A stretch of 44,810 bases of DNA from Acidobacteriota bacterium (GCA_016789605.1 JAEUQO010000464.1:1-44810), one strand, 5' to 3'. Positions 34,460 through 42,424 are shown, numbered from the stretch's first letter. The notes: generated by a model from the sequence alone, not told the origin. Program-made: numbers and translations.

Positions 34460-34879
34460 ATGGCGAGATTACACAAACAAATTGTGGAAACGATGGTGAC
34501 TAGTTCCGGCTTGAAAATGACGCCGCAACGGCGCGCCATTGTGAATTACCTGCAAGACGCAACCAATCACCCGACTGCTGACGAAGTGTTGCAAGCCGTC
34601 AACGAGGCGTTTCCGATGACCTCGCGGGCGACGGTTTACAACACCTTGCATTGGCTGACGGAAGCTGGATTGGTCCGCGAAGTCTATGAAGGTGCAATGG
34701 TTCGCTATGATCCAAATACGGATCGTCATCATCACTTTGTTTGCCGTGGGTGCGGTAAAGTAGAAGACATTATCAGCACTCAATCGGGCGATTTGCTTTC
34801 GCTTTCTGTTCCAAACGATTACCAGGTTGAAAACTTGGAGATTACCTTCCGGGGCCTTTGCCCGGATTGCAAGACATAG
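34460..34879 (+). CDS. perR: Peroxide-sensing repressor PerR (Fur family)
   Basis: The 139-residue protein has a winged helix (KMTPQRRAIVNYL, TSRATVYNTLHWLTEAGLV) and a metal-binding C-terminal half. The structural zinc site is C95, C98, C134 and C137. Regulatory metal ligands line up with B. subtilis PerR H37, D85, H91, H93 and D104 as H37, D84, H90, H92 and D103. The Asp at the last position is typical of PerR rather than Fur. In PerR, peroxide oxidises His ligands via bound iron and releases DNA. Its neighbours are all peroxidases. The transcript may be leaderless, and a T-rich terminator follows. Confidence 0.88.
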   Translation: MARLHKQIVETMVTSSGLKMTPQRRAIVNYLQDATNHPTADEVLQAVNEAFPMTSRATVYNTLHWLTEAGLVREVYEGAMVRYDPNTDRHHHFVCRGCGKVEDIISTQSGDLLSLSVPNDYQVENLEITFRGLCPDCKT

Positions 34880-34893
34880 CTTCTTGTGAAAAT

Positions 34894-34919
34894 GCGTAGC
34901 TTCGGCTGCGTCTTTTTTT
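34894..34919 (+). terminator. Terminator after perR
   Basis: GCGTAGC (34894-34900) and GCTGCGT (34905-34911) pair, two by G-U, around a stable TTCG tetraloop, followed by seven Ts (34913-34919). It separates perR from the ahpC promoter. Confidence 0.8.
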
Positions 34920-34929
34920 GACCTTGTGA

Positions 34930-34944
34930 TTAGACTGATTCCAA
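34930..34944 (+). promoter_or_regulatory. PerR-type operator at ahpC
   Basis: TTAGACT-G-ATTCCAA shares 11 of 14 non-spacer bases with the operator at perR, including TTAGACT and ATTC. It overlaps the predicted ahpC -35, so PerR binding would block RNA polymerase. Confidence 0.65.
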
Positions 34945-34958
34945 ATCTTAACTATAAA
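34931..34958 (+). promoter_or_regulatory. Promoter of ahpC
   Basis: TAGACT (34931-34936, four of six) and TATAAA (34953-34958, five of six) are 16 bp apart. A TTGACC at 34918-34923 is another -35 candidate but lacks a good -10. AAGGAGA at 34964-34970 is the ahpC ribosome site, 7 nt before ATG 34978. Confidence 0.55.
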
Positions 34959-34977
34959 CAAATAAGGAGAATACCAA

Positions 34978-35520
<543 letters not shown>

Positions 35521-35570
35521 TAATGGTTAGCCAGCAATAAAGAGAAAAGTGAGAGAGAAGGAGTGAGCGA

Positions 35571-35613
35571 GTGCTGCCAAAGCGCCGAAACCTTACGGCG
35601 TCTTTGGCAGCAC
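35571..35613 (+). other. Intercistronic hairpin between ahpC and ahpD
   Basis: GTGCTGCCAAAG (35571-35582) pairs perfectly with CTTTGGCAGCAC (35602-35613). Five further inner pairs (CGCCG with CGGCG) extend it past a one-base bulge, leaving an 8-nt loop. No T-run follows, so it is more likely a processing or stabilising element, or a partial terminator, than a full stop. Confidence 0.65.
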
Positions 35614-35665
35614 TAAAATTTGCGGGGAAGAACATCCCCCAATTTGTGAATGTGAGAGAGAGGCT

Positions 35666-36217
35666 ATGAGTCAAATCGAACAAATTCGTGAAGCGCTGCC
35701 TGATGCAGCCAAAGACATTCGCTTGAACGTGCAATCAGTGTTGCAATCATCCACCTTGACGCCTGCGCAATTGTGGGGAACGGCGGTCGCGTCAGCGATT
35801 GCGACGCGCAGCTATGATCTGGCCCAAGCCGTGCTCAACGATGCGCAAGACAAAGTCGAAGCCAATGTGATCGAAGACGCCAAGGCAGCAGCAGCCTTGA
35901 TGGCGATGAACAACGTTTATTACCGGTTCCGCCATATGGTGGGCAAGGAAAGTTACAGCACGAAACCCGCCCGTTTGCGCATGAACTGGATTGCCAAGCC
36001 GCTTAGCAATAAAGCCGATTTCGAGTTATTCTGCCTTGCCGTTAGCGCAATCAATGGTTGTGAGATGTGTGTTCGTTCGCATGAGCAAGTCGTGGTGGAT
36101 CACGGTTTGAGCGAAGATCAGGTGCACGATGCCGTGCGTATTGCTGCCACAATGCAAGCCACTGCGGTGTCGTTGGAGATGAGCGAATTGCAGACGCAAG
36201 CAGCGGTTAGCGCCTAA
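35666..36217 (+). CDS. ahpD: Alkylhydroperoxidase AhpD
   Basis: The 183-residue protein carries the AhpD active-site motif: C132-x2-C135 with H139 four residues later (GCEMCVRSHEQ), matching C130, C133 and H137 in M. tuberculosis AhpD. AhpD passes electrons from lipoylated dihydrolipoamide succinyltransferase and Lpd to AhpC, and has weak peroxidase activity. The upstream ahpC with CPCNW end fits this partnership. lpd and sucB are not in the window. Its ATG follows GAGAGAGAGGCT, a purine-rich ribosome site. Confidence 0.92.
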   Translation: MSQIEQIREALPDAAKDIRLNVQSVLQSSTLTPAQLWGTAVASAIATRSYDLAQAVLNDAQDKVEANVIEDAKAAAALMAMNNVYYRFRHMVGKESYSTKPARLRMNWIAKPLSNKADFELFCLAVSAINGCEMCVRSHEQVVVDHGLSEDQVHDAVRIAATMQATAVSLEMSELQTQAAVSA

Positions 36218-36289
36218 CGATTGAGTACGGCCAAAGAACAGGTCCGAGGCCACTTCGTTTATCCACTAACCAAGAAGGAGAAACTTTAG

Positions 36290-36832
36290 ATGCGTTTGAA
36301 ACAGATCACCGCTCTCTTATTCACCTCGTGTTTGTTGCTCGGTCTGTCGGGCTTGGCACAAAACGCTCCTGCTCTGCCAGAAGTTGGCAAAGCTGCGCCG
36401 GAGTTTGAGCTTAAGAGCAACGAAGGCAAGACTGTGACGTTGAAAGAGCAACGCAACAAATGGGTTGTGCTGTATTTTTACCCGAAGGATTTTACGTCTG
36501 GTTGTACGGTAGAAGCGCGCAACTTCCAGCGTGATTTGGCGCAATACGAAAAAGCCAATGCGGTGATTTTGGGCGTGAGCGTAGATTCGGCGGAATCGCA
36601 TCAAAGTTTCTGCGCCAAGGAAGGGTTGAACTTCAAGTTGTTGGCTGACACCGACGCGAAAATTTCGGCGGCCTACGGTTCGGTGAGAGAGTTCAACGGG
36701 AACAAATTGTCAGCCCGTAACACCTTCATCATTGATCCGAAAGGAAAGATCGCCAAAGTGTATACCGGCGTCAATGTCTCGAAACACAGTGAAGAGGTGT
36801 TGGCAGCGTTGGCGGAATTGCAAAAGTCTTAA
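36290..36832 (+). CDS. Exported Bcp/PrxQ-type peroxiredoxin
   Basis: The 180-residue protein has an N-terminal signal peptide (ITALLFTSCLLLGLSGLAQ) and a Bcp-type domain: PKDFTSGCTVEA with peroxidatic C72, and ESHQSFCAKEG with C108 as probable resolving Cys, 36 residues later, as in Bcp enzymes that use an alpha-3 cysteine. The usual C50-type resolving Cys five residues after the first is absent. Signal peptide plus thiol peroxidase means action in the periplasm, unlike cytosolic AhpC. AAGGAG at 36275-36280 supports the ATG. The gene ends 3 bases before the convergent rsmE. Confidence 0.9.
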   Translation: MRLKQITALLFTSCLLLGLSGLAQNAPALPEVGKAAPEFELKSNEGKTVTLKEQRNKWVVLYFYPKDFTSGCTVEARNFQRDLAQYEKANAVILGVSVDSAESHQSFCAKEGLNFKLLADTDAKISAAYGSVREFNGNKLSARNTFIIDPKGKIAKVYTGVNVSKHSEEVLAALAELQKS

Positions 36833-36835
36833 TGC

Positions 36836-37576
36836 CTAGCGCAAGTCGCCGAAATGGTGCTGCGCCAGGGCGACCGCTGTGATTGCAGCGGTTTCTGTAC
36901 GCAAAATGCGTGAGCCGAGGTGAATGGCAAGAAAGCCATCAGCCTCGGCTTTTTGTATTTCCGCTTCGCTCCAACCGCCTTCAGACGCGATGCAAAGGTT
37001 GAGCGGCAATTCTGGCCGAAGGCTGGCGGCGACTTCGTGCAAACTTCGCCCGCCGCGTTCAGAAAAAAACAAGGTGGTTTCGGCAGAAGGCGGTGCCGAA
37101 AATTCGCTGAAGGGAACTGGGGTGGTAATGTCCACCAGTTTACGTCGTCCGCATTGTTTCAGCGCTTCAAGTGCGATGCGTTGCCAGCGTTGCAGCTTTT
37201 GTTCGGCGCGTTCTTCGGCGCGTCGTATGTCGCTGTGTTCGGTGATCAGCGGCACGATGCGCGAAACACCCAGCTCAGTCGCTTTCTGCACGATCCAATC
37301 GAATTTGTCGCCTTTGACCAGCGCCTGAGCCAGCGTCAGCGCCAACGGAGATTCAACTGCGTCGCTCAGCCGTTCGCGCAAGGTCAATTCCACTTCGCGT
37401 TTGTGAATGCGCGCCACTTCGCTGCGCCATTCATTGCCGACGCCATCAAAAACGAAGACCTGCGCGCCTTCGCTCAGACGCAACACGCGCGTCAGATGAT
37501 GCGCTTCGTCGGCGTCGAGCGTAACCGTTGATGAGGTGAATTGCGCCGGAGTGGCAAAAAAGCGATGGCGTTGCAT
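36836..37576 (-). CDS. rsmE: 16S rRNA (uracil1498-N3)-methyltransferase RsmE
   Basis: The 246-residue SPOUT methyltransferase methylates U1498 of 16S rRNA using S-adenosylmethionine. Landmarks are MQRHRFF at the start, DEAHHLTRVLRLSEG, QALVKGDKFDWIVQKATELG, and the knot region LCIASEGGWSEAE and LGSRILRTETA. In most RsmE proteins the corresponding pieces read IGPEGG and LGPRILRTETA, so this protein has substitutions at both conserved prolines (see findings). The gene is the last of the minus-strand operon, nine bases after prmA. A plus-strand terminator-like hairpin is embedded in its 3' end. Confidence 0.92.
   Translation of the reverse strand: MQRHRFFATPAQFTSSTVTLDADEAHHLTRVLRLSEGAQVFVFDGVGNEWRSEVARIHKREVELTLRERLSDAVESPLALTLAQALVKGDKFDWIVQKATELGVSRIVPLITEHSDIRRAEERAEQKLQRWQRIALEALKQCGRRKLVDITTPVPFSEFSAPPSAETTLFFSERGGRSLHEVAASLRPELPLNLCIASEGGWSEAEIQKAEADGFLAIHLGSRILRTETAAITAVALAQHHFGDLR
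36913..36954 (+). terminator. Plus-strand terminator for the peroxide operon, inside rsmE
   Basis: On the plus strand AGCCGAGG (36913-36920) pairs with CCTCGGCT (36943-36950). An inner ATGGC/GCCAT stem (36924-36928, 36935-36939) follows after a small internal loop, and TTTTT ends the unit. It lies 80 bases after the Bcp stop codon, within the coding region of the opposing gene. Confidence 0.7.
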
Positions 37577-37585
37577 GGCGAGTTC

Positions 37586-38467
37586 TTATTGGTAACGCAG
37601 CGCAAACGTGATCCATTCGCCGTCCGGTTTGGCTTCGAGCAGCGTGAAATTGTGACTGGTCAGCGCCGCAATTACATCGTCGCCTTGTTCGCGCAAAATG
37701 CCAGACACGATCAACGTTCCTTGCGGTTTCAACACGGCAGGGAATTCCGGCGCAAGCGGAACGATGACGTCTGCGGTCAAATTGGCCAGCACAACATCGA
37801 ATTCCTGGCCGGCATACGAACTGAGTTTGTTGACTTCCAATTCCAGGTCGTCGCCCAGTTGGTTGAGCTCGGCGTTTTCGCGGGCGACTTCGACGGCTTC
37901 GGGGTCAACGTCAAAACCCGTTACACGCGCACCCGGCGCAAGCTTGAGCGCTGCCATCGCCAGAATGCCCGTGCCGGTGCCAACGTCGAGCAATGCGCCG
38001 CCCTGCCAGTATTTTTCGAGCAATTCCAGACAGCCGCGCGTGGTTTCGTGCGTGCCAGTGCCAAACGCCATGCCGGGGTCAATTTGAATGACGAGCCGAT
38101 CCGTATCTTTGATTTGCTCCAGCTTCCACGACGGCGCGATCAGCAAGCGTTGACCGATGAGAATCGGTTCCCAGCCTTTTTTCCATTCCGACAGCCAGTC
38201 CTGATCGGCAATGGTCAATGCTTCCAGTCGGCGCAGCGCGAATTCAGGCAAGGACAGCGATTGCAGGTTGTGCAGAATGGCGGCGCGCAATTTCTCGATG
38301 TCAGGCGCTTCGTCGAAATACGCCCGCAGCGTAATGAAATCGGGGGACTTGATGTCTTCAGAAACTTCCAGGCCCGTGGTGTTGAAGTTCCAGAGTTGCG
38401 TGGTTGCGGCGGTTTCGCCCACTTTGGCAATCTCGACTTCGATGGAGTGCCAGACTTTTGTGCTCAT
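37586..38467 (-). CDS. prmA: Ribosomal protein L11 methyltransferase PrmA
   Basis: From ATG 38467 the product is 293 residues. It trimethylates ribosomal protein L11 using S-adenosylmethionine. The N-terminal L11-binding domain (STKVWHSIEVEIAKVGE, WLSEWKKGWEPILIG) precedes the Rossmann methyltransferase domain: PGMAFGTGTHETTR, LLDVGTGTGILAMAA, and the NLTADVI motif before PLAPEFPAVLKPQG. The frame is open upstream to 38845 but overlaps era in antisense-like fashion and has no matching family residues, so the ATG at 38467 is the start. A 181-nt gap separates it from era and holds its predicted promoter. Confidence 0.93.
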   Translation of the reverse strand: MSTKVWHSIEVEIAKVGETAATTQLWNFNTTGLEVSEDIKSPDFITLRAYFDEAPDIEKLRAAILHNLQSLSLPEFALRRLEALTIADQDWLSEWKKGWEPILIGQRLLIAPSWKLEQIKDTDRLVIQIDPGMAFGTGTHETTRGCLELLEKYWQGGALLDVGTGTGILAMAALKLAPGARVTGFDVDPEAVEVARENAELNQLGDDLELEVNKLSSYAGQEFDVVLANLTADVIVPLAPEFPAVLKPQGTLIVSGILREQGDDVIAALTSHNFTLLEAKPDGEWITFALRYQ

Positions 38468-38532
38468 GATGGTTGAAATGCGTTTGCGGATAAGAATGCC
38501 GGGTTGGAAAACCTGGGCGGCAGTTAGATCAA

Positions 38533-38561
38533 ATTTTATTTTGGCGTACGCGGTTTGCCAC
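38533..38561 (-). promoter_or_regulatory. Promoter of prmA-rsmE
   Basis: On the minus strand GTGGCA (38561 down to 38556) and TAAAAT (38538 down to 38533) are 17 bp apart, four and five consensus matches. The -35 overlaps the end of the CACAGAG repeat. Transcription would start near 38526, about 60 bases before prmA. Confidence 0.55.
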
Positions 38562-38582
38562 AGAGGCACAGAGCCACAGAGG
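38558..38582. repeat. CACAGAG tandem repeat, 8-bp period
   Basis: Three CACAGAG copies at 38559-38565, 38567-38573 and 38575-38581 are separated by single bases, giving an 8-bp period. Similar CACAGAGG-type runs are found in intergenic regions of many bacterial genomes. It lies between era and prmA, touching the prmA -35. Confidence 0.6.
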
Positions 38583-38648
38583 TTTCTTAGCACTTCTCTG
38601 GGGCTTCGTGACCCTGTTGCCAATCCGTCAAGCGAATTAAAAACCGAT

Positions 38649-39548
38649 TTAGGTTTCCTGAATGCCCAGATCGTCGAGCGTACGCGGATCGTTGCGCCAG
38701 TCTTCCTGAACGCGCACGAACAGATGCAAGCGAACGTGACGATCAAGCAGTTTTTCGATGTCGCGGCGCGCACGCGTGCCGATTTCCTTGAGCATCTGAC
38801 CGCCTTTGCCGATGATGATCGGTTTTTGCGAATCGCGCTCAACATAAATCATGCAATGGATTTCGGTGGCGTCATCTTTTTCTTCCCACAGTTCAGTGCG
38901 CACGGCGGTCGCAAAGGGAAGTTCCTGTTTGGTTCGCTCCAGGATTTTTTCGCGGATGAGCTCGGCGACGATGTTGCGTTCGATTTCGTCGGTGAAGATT
39001 TCCGTGTCGTACAACGGTTCACCCTCAGGCAACAAGGCAAACAGTTTTTGTAGCAGCAATTCCTGATTGTCGCCCGTGCGCGCAGAAAGCGGGATGACTT
39101 CGGCAAAGTTGTATTCGCGCGTGTATTGTTCGATCAATGGCAACAGGGCGGACTTGTCTTTCAACAAATCCGTTTTATTGAGCAGCAGGAAGGTCGGTTT
39201 GTTGGCTTCCTTGATCAGTTCCAGGGTGAAGCGGTCGCCCGCGCCCAAACTGGTGGTTGCGTCGCGCAACAACAACACGATGTCCACTTGTTGCAAGGCG
39301 TCAGCTACCAAACCCATCATGCGGCGATTGAGCGTGTAACCCGGTTTGTGAATTCCCGGCGTATCGAGAAAGACAATCTGACCTTCAGGACGCGACACAA
39401 TGCCTTTGATGCGCGTGCGCGTGGTTTGCGGTTTGGCGGAAACGGCGGCGATGTGTTCGCCGACCAGTGCGTTGAGCAAGGTGGATTTGCCTGCGTTCGG
39501 GCGTCCGATCAGCGCGGCAAAGCCGGATTTATAAGGTGAATCACTCAT
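38649..39548 (-). CDS. era: GTPase Era
   Basis: The 299-residue Era GTPase binds 16S rRNA and helps assemble the 30S subunit. G motifs are complete: G1 GRPNAGKST at about 15-23, G2 near KPQTTRTRI, G3 DTPGIHKPG, G4 NKTD and G5 SARTG. The C-terminal KH domain carries IYVERDSQKPIIIGKGGQML. It starts one base after the stop of the corC-like gene, so translation is coupled, a common arrangement in ybeY/era operons. Confidence 0.95.
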   Translation of the reverse strand: MSDSPYKSGFAALIGRPNAGKSTLLNALVGEHIAAVSAKPQTTRTRIKGIVSRPEGQIVFLDTPGIHKPGYTLNRRMMGLVADALQQVDIVLLLRDATTSLGAGDRFTLELIKEANKPTFLLLNKTDLLKDKSALLPLIEQYTREYNFAEVIPLSARTGDNQELLLQKLFALLPEGEPLYDTEIFTDEIERNIVAELIREKILERTKQELPFATAVRTELWEEKDDATEIHCMIYVERDSQKPIIIGKGGQMLKEIGTRARRDIEKLLDRHVRLHLFVRVQEDWRNDPRTLDDLGIQET

Positions 39549-39549
39549 T

Positions 39550-40896
39550 TCAGAACTTACTATTTCTCTTGTTTTCCAGCCGTCCGGTGGTCGAAGCCTC
39601 AGTGACTTTCACTTCGTCTTCCGTGGGAACGGCCAGCCGTTCGATTTTGACGCGTGAGACGCGGCGTTCATCGGCTTCAAGTACTTCAAAGCGCAGTCCG
39701 CGAAATTCGATGTATTCGCCCACGGTTGGCAAATGTCCAAGCTGGTTGATGACCAAACCGGCGACGGTGGTGAAATCGTCGGCAGCCAATTCGACAGCAA
39801 AGCGCCGTTCGATTTTGCCGATTTCGACATGACCGCGCGCGATACAAAGCGATTCGTGTTCGTCGAGCATGTCTGCATCCGCGTCGGTCACTTCCGGTTC
39901 GTCTTCGTCTTCGATTTCGCCGACGATTTCTTCGATCAGGTCTTCGATGGTGACCAGACCGGCCAGTCCGCCGTATTCGTCAATGACAATCGCCATCGGC
40001 GTCTTGGCTTTTTGCATTTCCGACAGCAACACGTCAATCGGCTTGGTTTCGGGCACGAAATACGTCGGACGGGCGATTTCGATGGCATGCAAATGCAGTT
40101 CGTTTTGCTGCCAATGTTTGAGCAAATCGCGCACGTAAATGACGCCTTCGATGTTATCAATGTCTTCGCGATAAACGGGCAAGCGCGAATATTTCGATTC
40201 GATCATGCGGTCGCGCACTTCCAGCAATGTGGCTTCAGCCGAAATGGCGACGATGTTCGGGCGCGGCGTCATCACTTCGACGGCGGTCCGGTCGCTGAAC
40301 CGAATGACGGATTGAATCAGCTCGCCTTCATTTTCTTCGATGATGCCTTCTTCTTCGCCGACGTCCAGAAAGGCCTGCAATTCGCTTTCGGCGTGATCGT
40401 TTTCCTCGTCGGCGCTGGCCGGAGTCGCGGGTTCATCTTCTGATGGTTTGCGGCGCAAGGCGCGGTACAGCGGATTGGCCACCAAACCCAGCACAGAACC
40501 CAGCAAACTGAGCGGCCAACGCAAACGCAGCAACGTTTGCGCCGGATCGGTGCGCGTAAACAGCAGCGGCACGATTTGCCGGAAGAGAATGACCGTCAGC
40601 AACATTCCGCAAAACGCCGCGAGCAGAAAATGTCGCGGGAACAACTGGTTGGCCAGCGAGCTGATGAGAATGGCAATCGAGGCAATCGCCAGATGAATGC
40701 CAAACGTCAGCGTAAAGCGGAATTGCTGATAATGATCCAGGATTGAGCGCCAGAAACTGGCATGCGGCGAGTCTTCGGTTTCGCTGGCGAGCAGGCGCAA
40801 GGATACGTCGCTCAATTCATCAAGGGCGCTTTTCGCGGTAGCAGTAACGACCAGCATCACGATAAAGATGCTGGTCAAGGCTATTTCAGATTCCAT
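39550..40896 (-). CDS. HlyC/CorC-family membrane protein with CBS domains
   Basis: The 448-residue protein has about four membrane helices in the N-terminal DUF21/CNNM-like part. A paired CBS domain region follows (TAVEVMTPRPNIVAI, YSRLPVYREDIDNIEGVIYV, IAIVIDEYGGLAGLVTIEDLIEEIVGEIEDE), then a C-terminal CorC_HlyC (transporter-associated) domain near FAVELAADDFTTVAGLVINQ. The MAIVIDEYGG and TIEDLIEEIVGEI blocks are diagnostic. Members act in magnesium or cobalt resistance, probably as efflux or regulators; the CorC/hemolysin name is historical. It lies between ybeY and era, as often in other genomes. Confidence 0.9.
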   Translation of the reverse strand: MESEIALTSIFIVMLVVTATAKSALDELSDVSLRLLASETEDSPHASFWRSILDHYQQFRFTLTFGIHLAIASIAILISSLANQLFPRHFLLAAFCGMLLTVILFRQIVPLLFTRTDPAQTLLRLRWPLSLLGSVLGLVANPLYRALRRKPSEDEPATPASADEENDHAESELQAFLDVGEEEGIIEENEGELIQSVIRFSDRTAVEVMTPRPNIVAISAEATLLEVRDRMIESKYSRLPVYREDIDNIEGVIYVRDLLKHWQQNELHLHAIEIARPTYFVPETKPIDVLLSEMQKAKTPMAIVIDEYGGLAGLVTIEDLIEEIVGEIEDEDEPEVTDADADMLDEHESLCIARGHVEIGKIERRFAVELAADDFTTVAGLVINQLGHLPTVGEYIEFRGLRFEVLEADERRVSRVKIERLAVPTEDEVKVTEASTTGRLENKRNSKF

Positions 40897-40980
40897 AGGT
40901 ATTGATTCGCAGGGGGCCTGAATATCGCTGGCTGATGTCTTTGTGCATTGCGACGATCAGCCGGGCAGACAACCCAGGGA

Positions 40981-41490
40981 TTAACGAAGCAGTTGTTTCC
41001 TCAGTTTCTTTTCCAAGCGGTTCATTTCGCCGTGATCGGTTTCGTGATCATAACCGGCCAAATGCAAGGTACCGTGAATCACCAAAAATTCGATTTCACG
41101 GGCAAAACTCAAACCTAACTCAGTGGCGTAACGGGCAGCGGTTTCGACTGAAATCACGACATCGCCCAGATGCACGGTTTCGCCTTCCAGCGCGGCAATA
41201 TCCGCAAACTCTTCGTCTTCGTGATAGGCAAACGAAAGCACATCTGTCGGTTTGTCAAAACCGCGATAATCGCGATTCAATTGGCGCATCTGCCGGTCGC
41301 GAATAAAGCTGATGGTCAGCGAAGCGTCTTGCCGTTCGATGCGGTGCAACACTTCGCGCGCCAGCGATGCCGCGTGCGCCGTATCAATGGGGTAAAGACG
41401 CTGCCGGTTCAAAACTTCGATGGGCAGCCCAATTGGTTTGTCTGCGCGCGTCTGTTTGGTACTAGAGGTTGATCTTCTTGGTGTGCTCAT
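40981..41490 (-). CDS. ybeY: Endoribonuclease YbeY
   Basis: The 169-residue protein has the metal-binding motif HGTLHLAGYDHETDHGEM near its end (three His of HGxxHLxGYDH). It also has RQLNRDYRGFDKPTDVLSFA. YbeY is a single-strand RNase that helps mature the 3' end of 16S rRNA and supports 70S quality control. It overlaps the 3' end of phoH by 29 bases, so the two are translated together. This phoH-ybeY pairing is widely conserved. Confidence 0.95.
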   Translation of the reverse strand: MSTPRRSTSSTKQTRADKPIGLPIEVLNRQRLYPIDTAHAASLAREVLHRIERQDASLTISFIRDRQMRQLNRDYRGFDKPTDVLSFAYHEDEEFADIAALEGETVHLGDVVISVETAARYATELGLSFAREIEFLVIHGTLHLAGYDHETDHGEMNRLEKKLRKQLLR

Positions 41491-42424
41491 CGTAGGCCTT
41501 GATGATCATCTGTACCAACTGGTGGCGCACGACGTCACGTTCGTCGAATTGAATGAAGGCGATGCCTTCGATGTTGTTGACCACGCGTTGCGCTTCGACC
41601 AGACCGGATTTGCGGCCCGACGGCAAATCAATTTGCGTGACGTCGCCGGTAATGACTGCTTTGGAGCCAAAGCCGATGCGCGTCAAAAACATCTTCATTT
41701 GCTCGGAGGTCGTGTTTTGCGCTTCGTCCAAAATGACGAAGGAATCGGCCAGCGTTCGTCCGCGCATAAACGCCAGCGGCGCGACTTCGATCACGCGCTT
41801 TTCGAGAAACTTCGTGACCTTTTCAAAATCAATCAGGTCAAACAGCGCGTCATAAAGCGGGCGCAAATACGGATCAACCTTGTCTTGCAAATCGCCGGGC
41901 AAAAAGCCCAGCTTCTCGCCCGCTTCGACTGCCGGGCGGGCCAGAATGATGCGATTGACGCGTTTGGCCATCAGATATTGCACGGCCATCGCGACGGCCA
42001 GATAGGTTTTGCCCGTGCCCGCCGGACCAATGCCAAACACAATGTCGTGGTTTTCGATGGCTTCGAGATAGCGTTTTTGATTCGGGCCGCGCGCCGTGAC
42101 CTGTTTGCGGCCTGCGGGGTTGATGCGTTTCTGCCCGGTCAGCAATTCGCGCAAACTGGCAGTGCGATCATCCGCGATTCGTTTGAAGGCTTCGCGCAAT
42201 TCATTGGCTGACGGTGTGCGGCCTTCGTTAAAAAGCTGGCTGTAATCTTTGAGGATGCGCTCGACCACGGCGACATCGGCTTCATCGCCTTCGATGAGCA
42301 AATCGGCGCCGCGTCCGCCGACGCGCACGCTCAAGAGCGATTCCAGATACTTCAGGTTCTGGTCATACGGGCCAAAGAGTGCTTCCAGCCCACGTTCCGG
42401 GATTGTGACTTTCAGACTTCGCAG
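41462..42424 (-). CDS. phoH: PhoH-like ATPase, non-AUG start
   Basis: The protein has a PhoH-type P-loop GIGPAGTGKT, followed by RPAVEAGEKLGFLPGD, ILDEAQNTT and GDVTQIDLP; it is a Walker-type ATPase found beside ybeY, with a likely RNA-related role. A TTG at 42334 would be the first standard start, yet the frame continues upstream with conserved residues (KVTIPERGLEALFGPYDQNL). No ATG, GTG or TTG exists there before a TGA. CTG at 42424 or 42415, behind GAGGAG at 42436-42441, restores the N-terminus, so I place the start at 42424 (320 residues). A frameshift or sequencing error is the alternative. Confidence 0.85.
   Translation of the reverse strand: MRSLKVTIPERGLEALFGPYDQNLKYLESLLSVRVGGRGADLLIEGDEADVAVVERILKDYSQLFNEGRTPSANELREAFKRIADDRTASLRELLTGQKRINPAGRKQVTARGPNQKRYLEAIENHDIVFGIGPAGTGKTYLAVAMAVQYLMAKRVNRIILARPAVEAGEKLGFLPGDLQDKVDPYLRPLYDALFDLIDFEKVTKFLEKRVIEVAPLAFMRGRTLADSFVILDEAQNTTSEQMKMFLTRIGFGSKAVITGDVTQIDLPSGRKSGLVEAQRVVNNIEGIAFIQFDERDVVRHQLVQMIIKAYDEHTKKINL

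Noticed and set aside
34460..34879. Fur or Zur instead of PerR
   Set aside because: Ligand positions H37, D84, H90, H92 and D103 match PerR, and all linked genes are peroxidases rather than metal uptake genes.
37541..38476. 311-residue plus-strand frame opposite prmA
   Set aside because: PrmA motifs are complete on the minus strand, and the plus frame is Phe/Arg/Gln-rich without domain matches.
38468..38845. N-terminal extension of prmA to 38845
   Set aside because: The extension overlaps era, has no PrmA similarity, and the normal PrmA N-terminus begins at the ATG at 38467.
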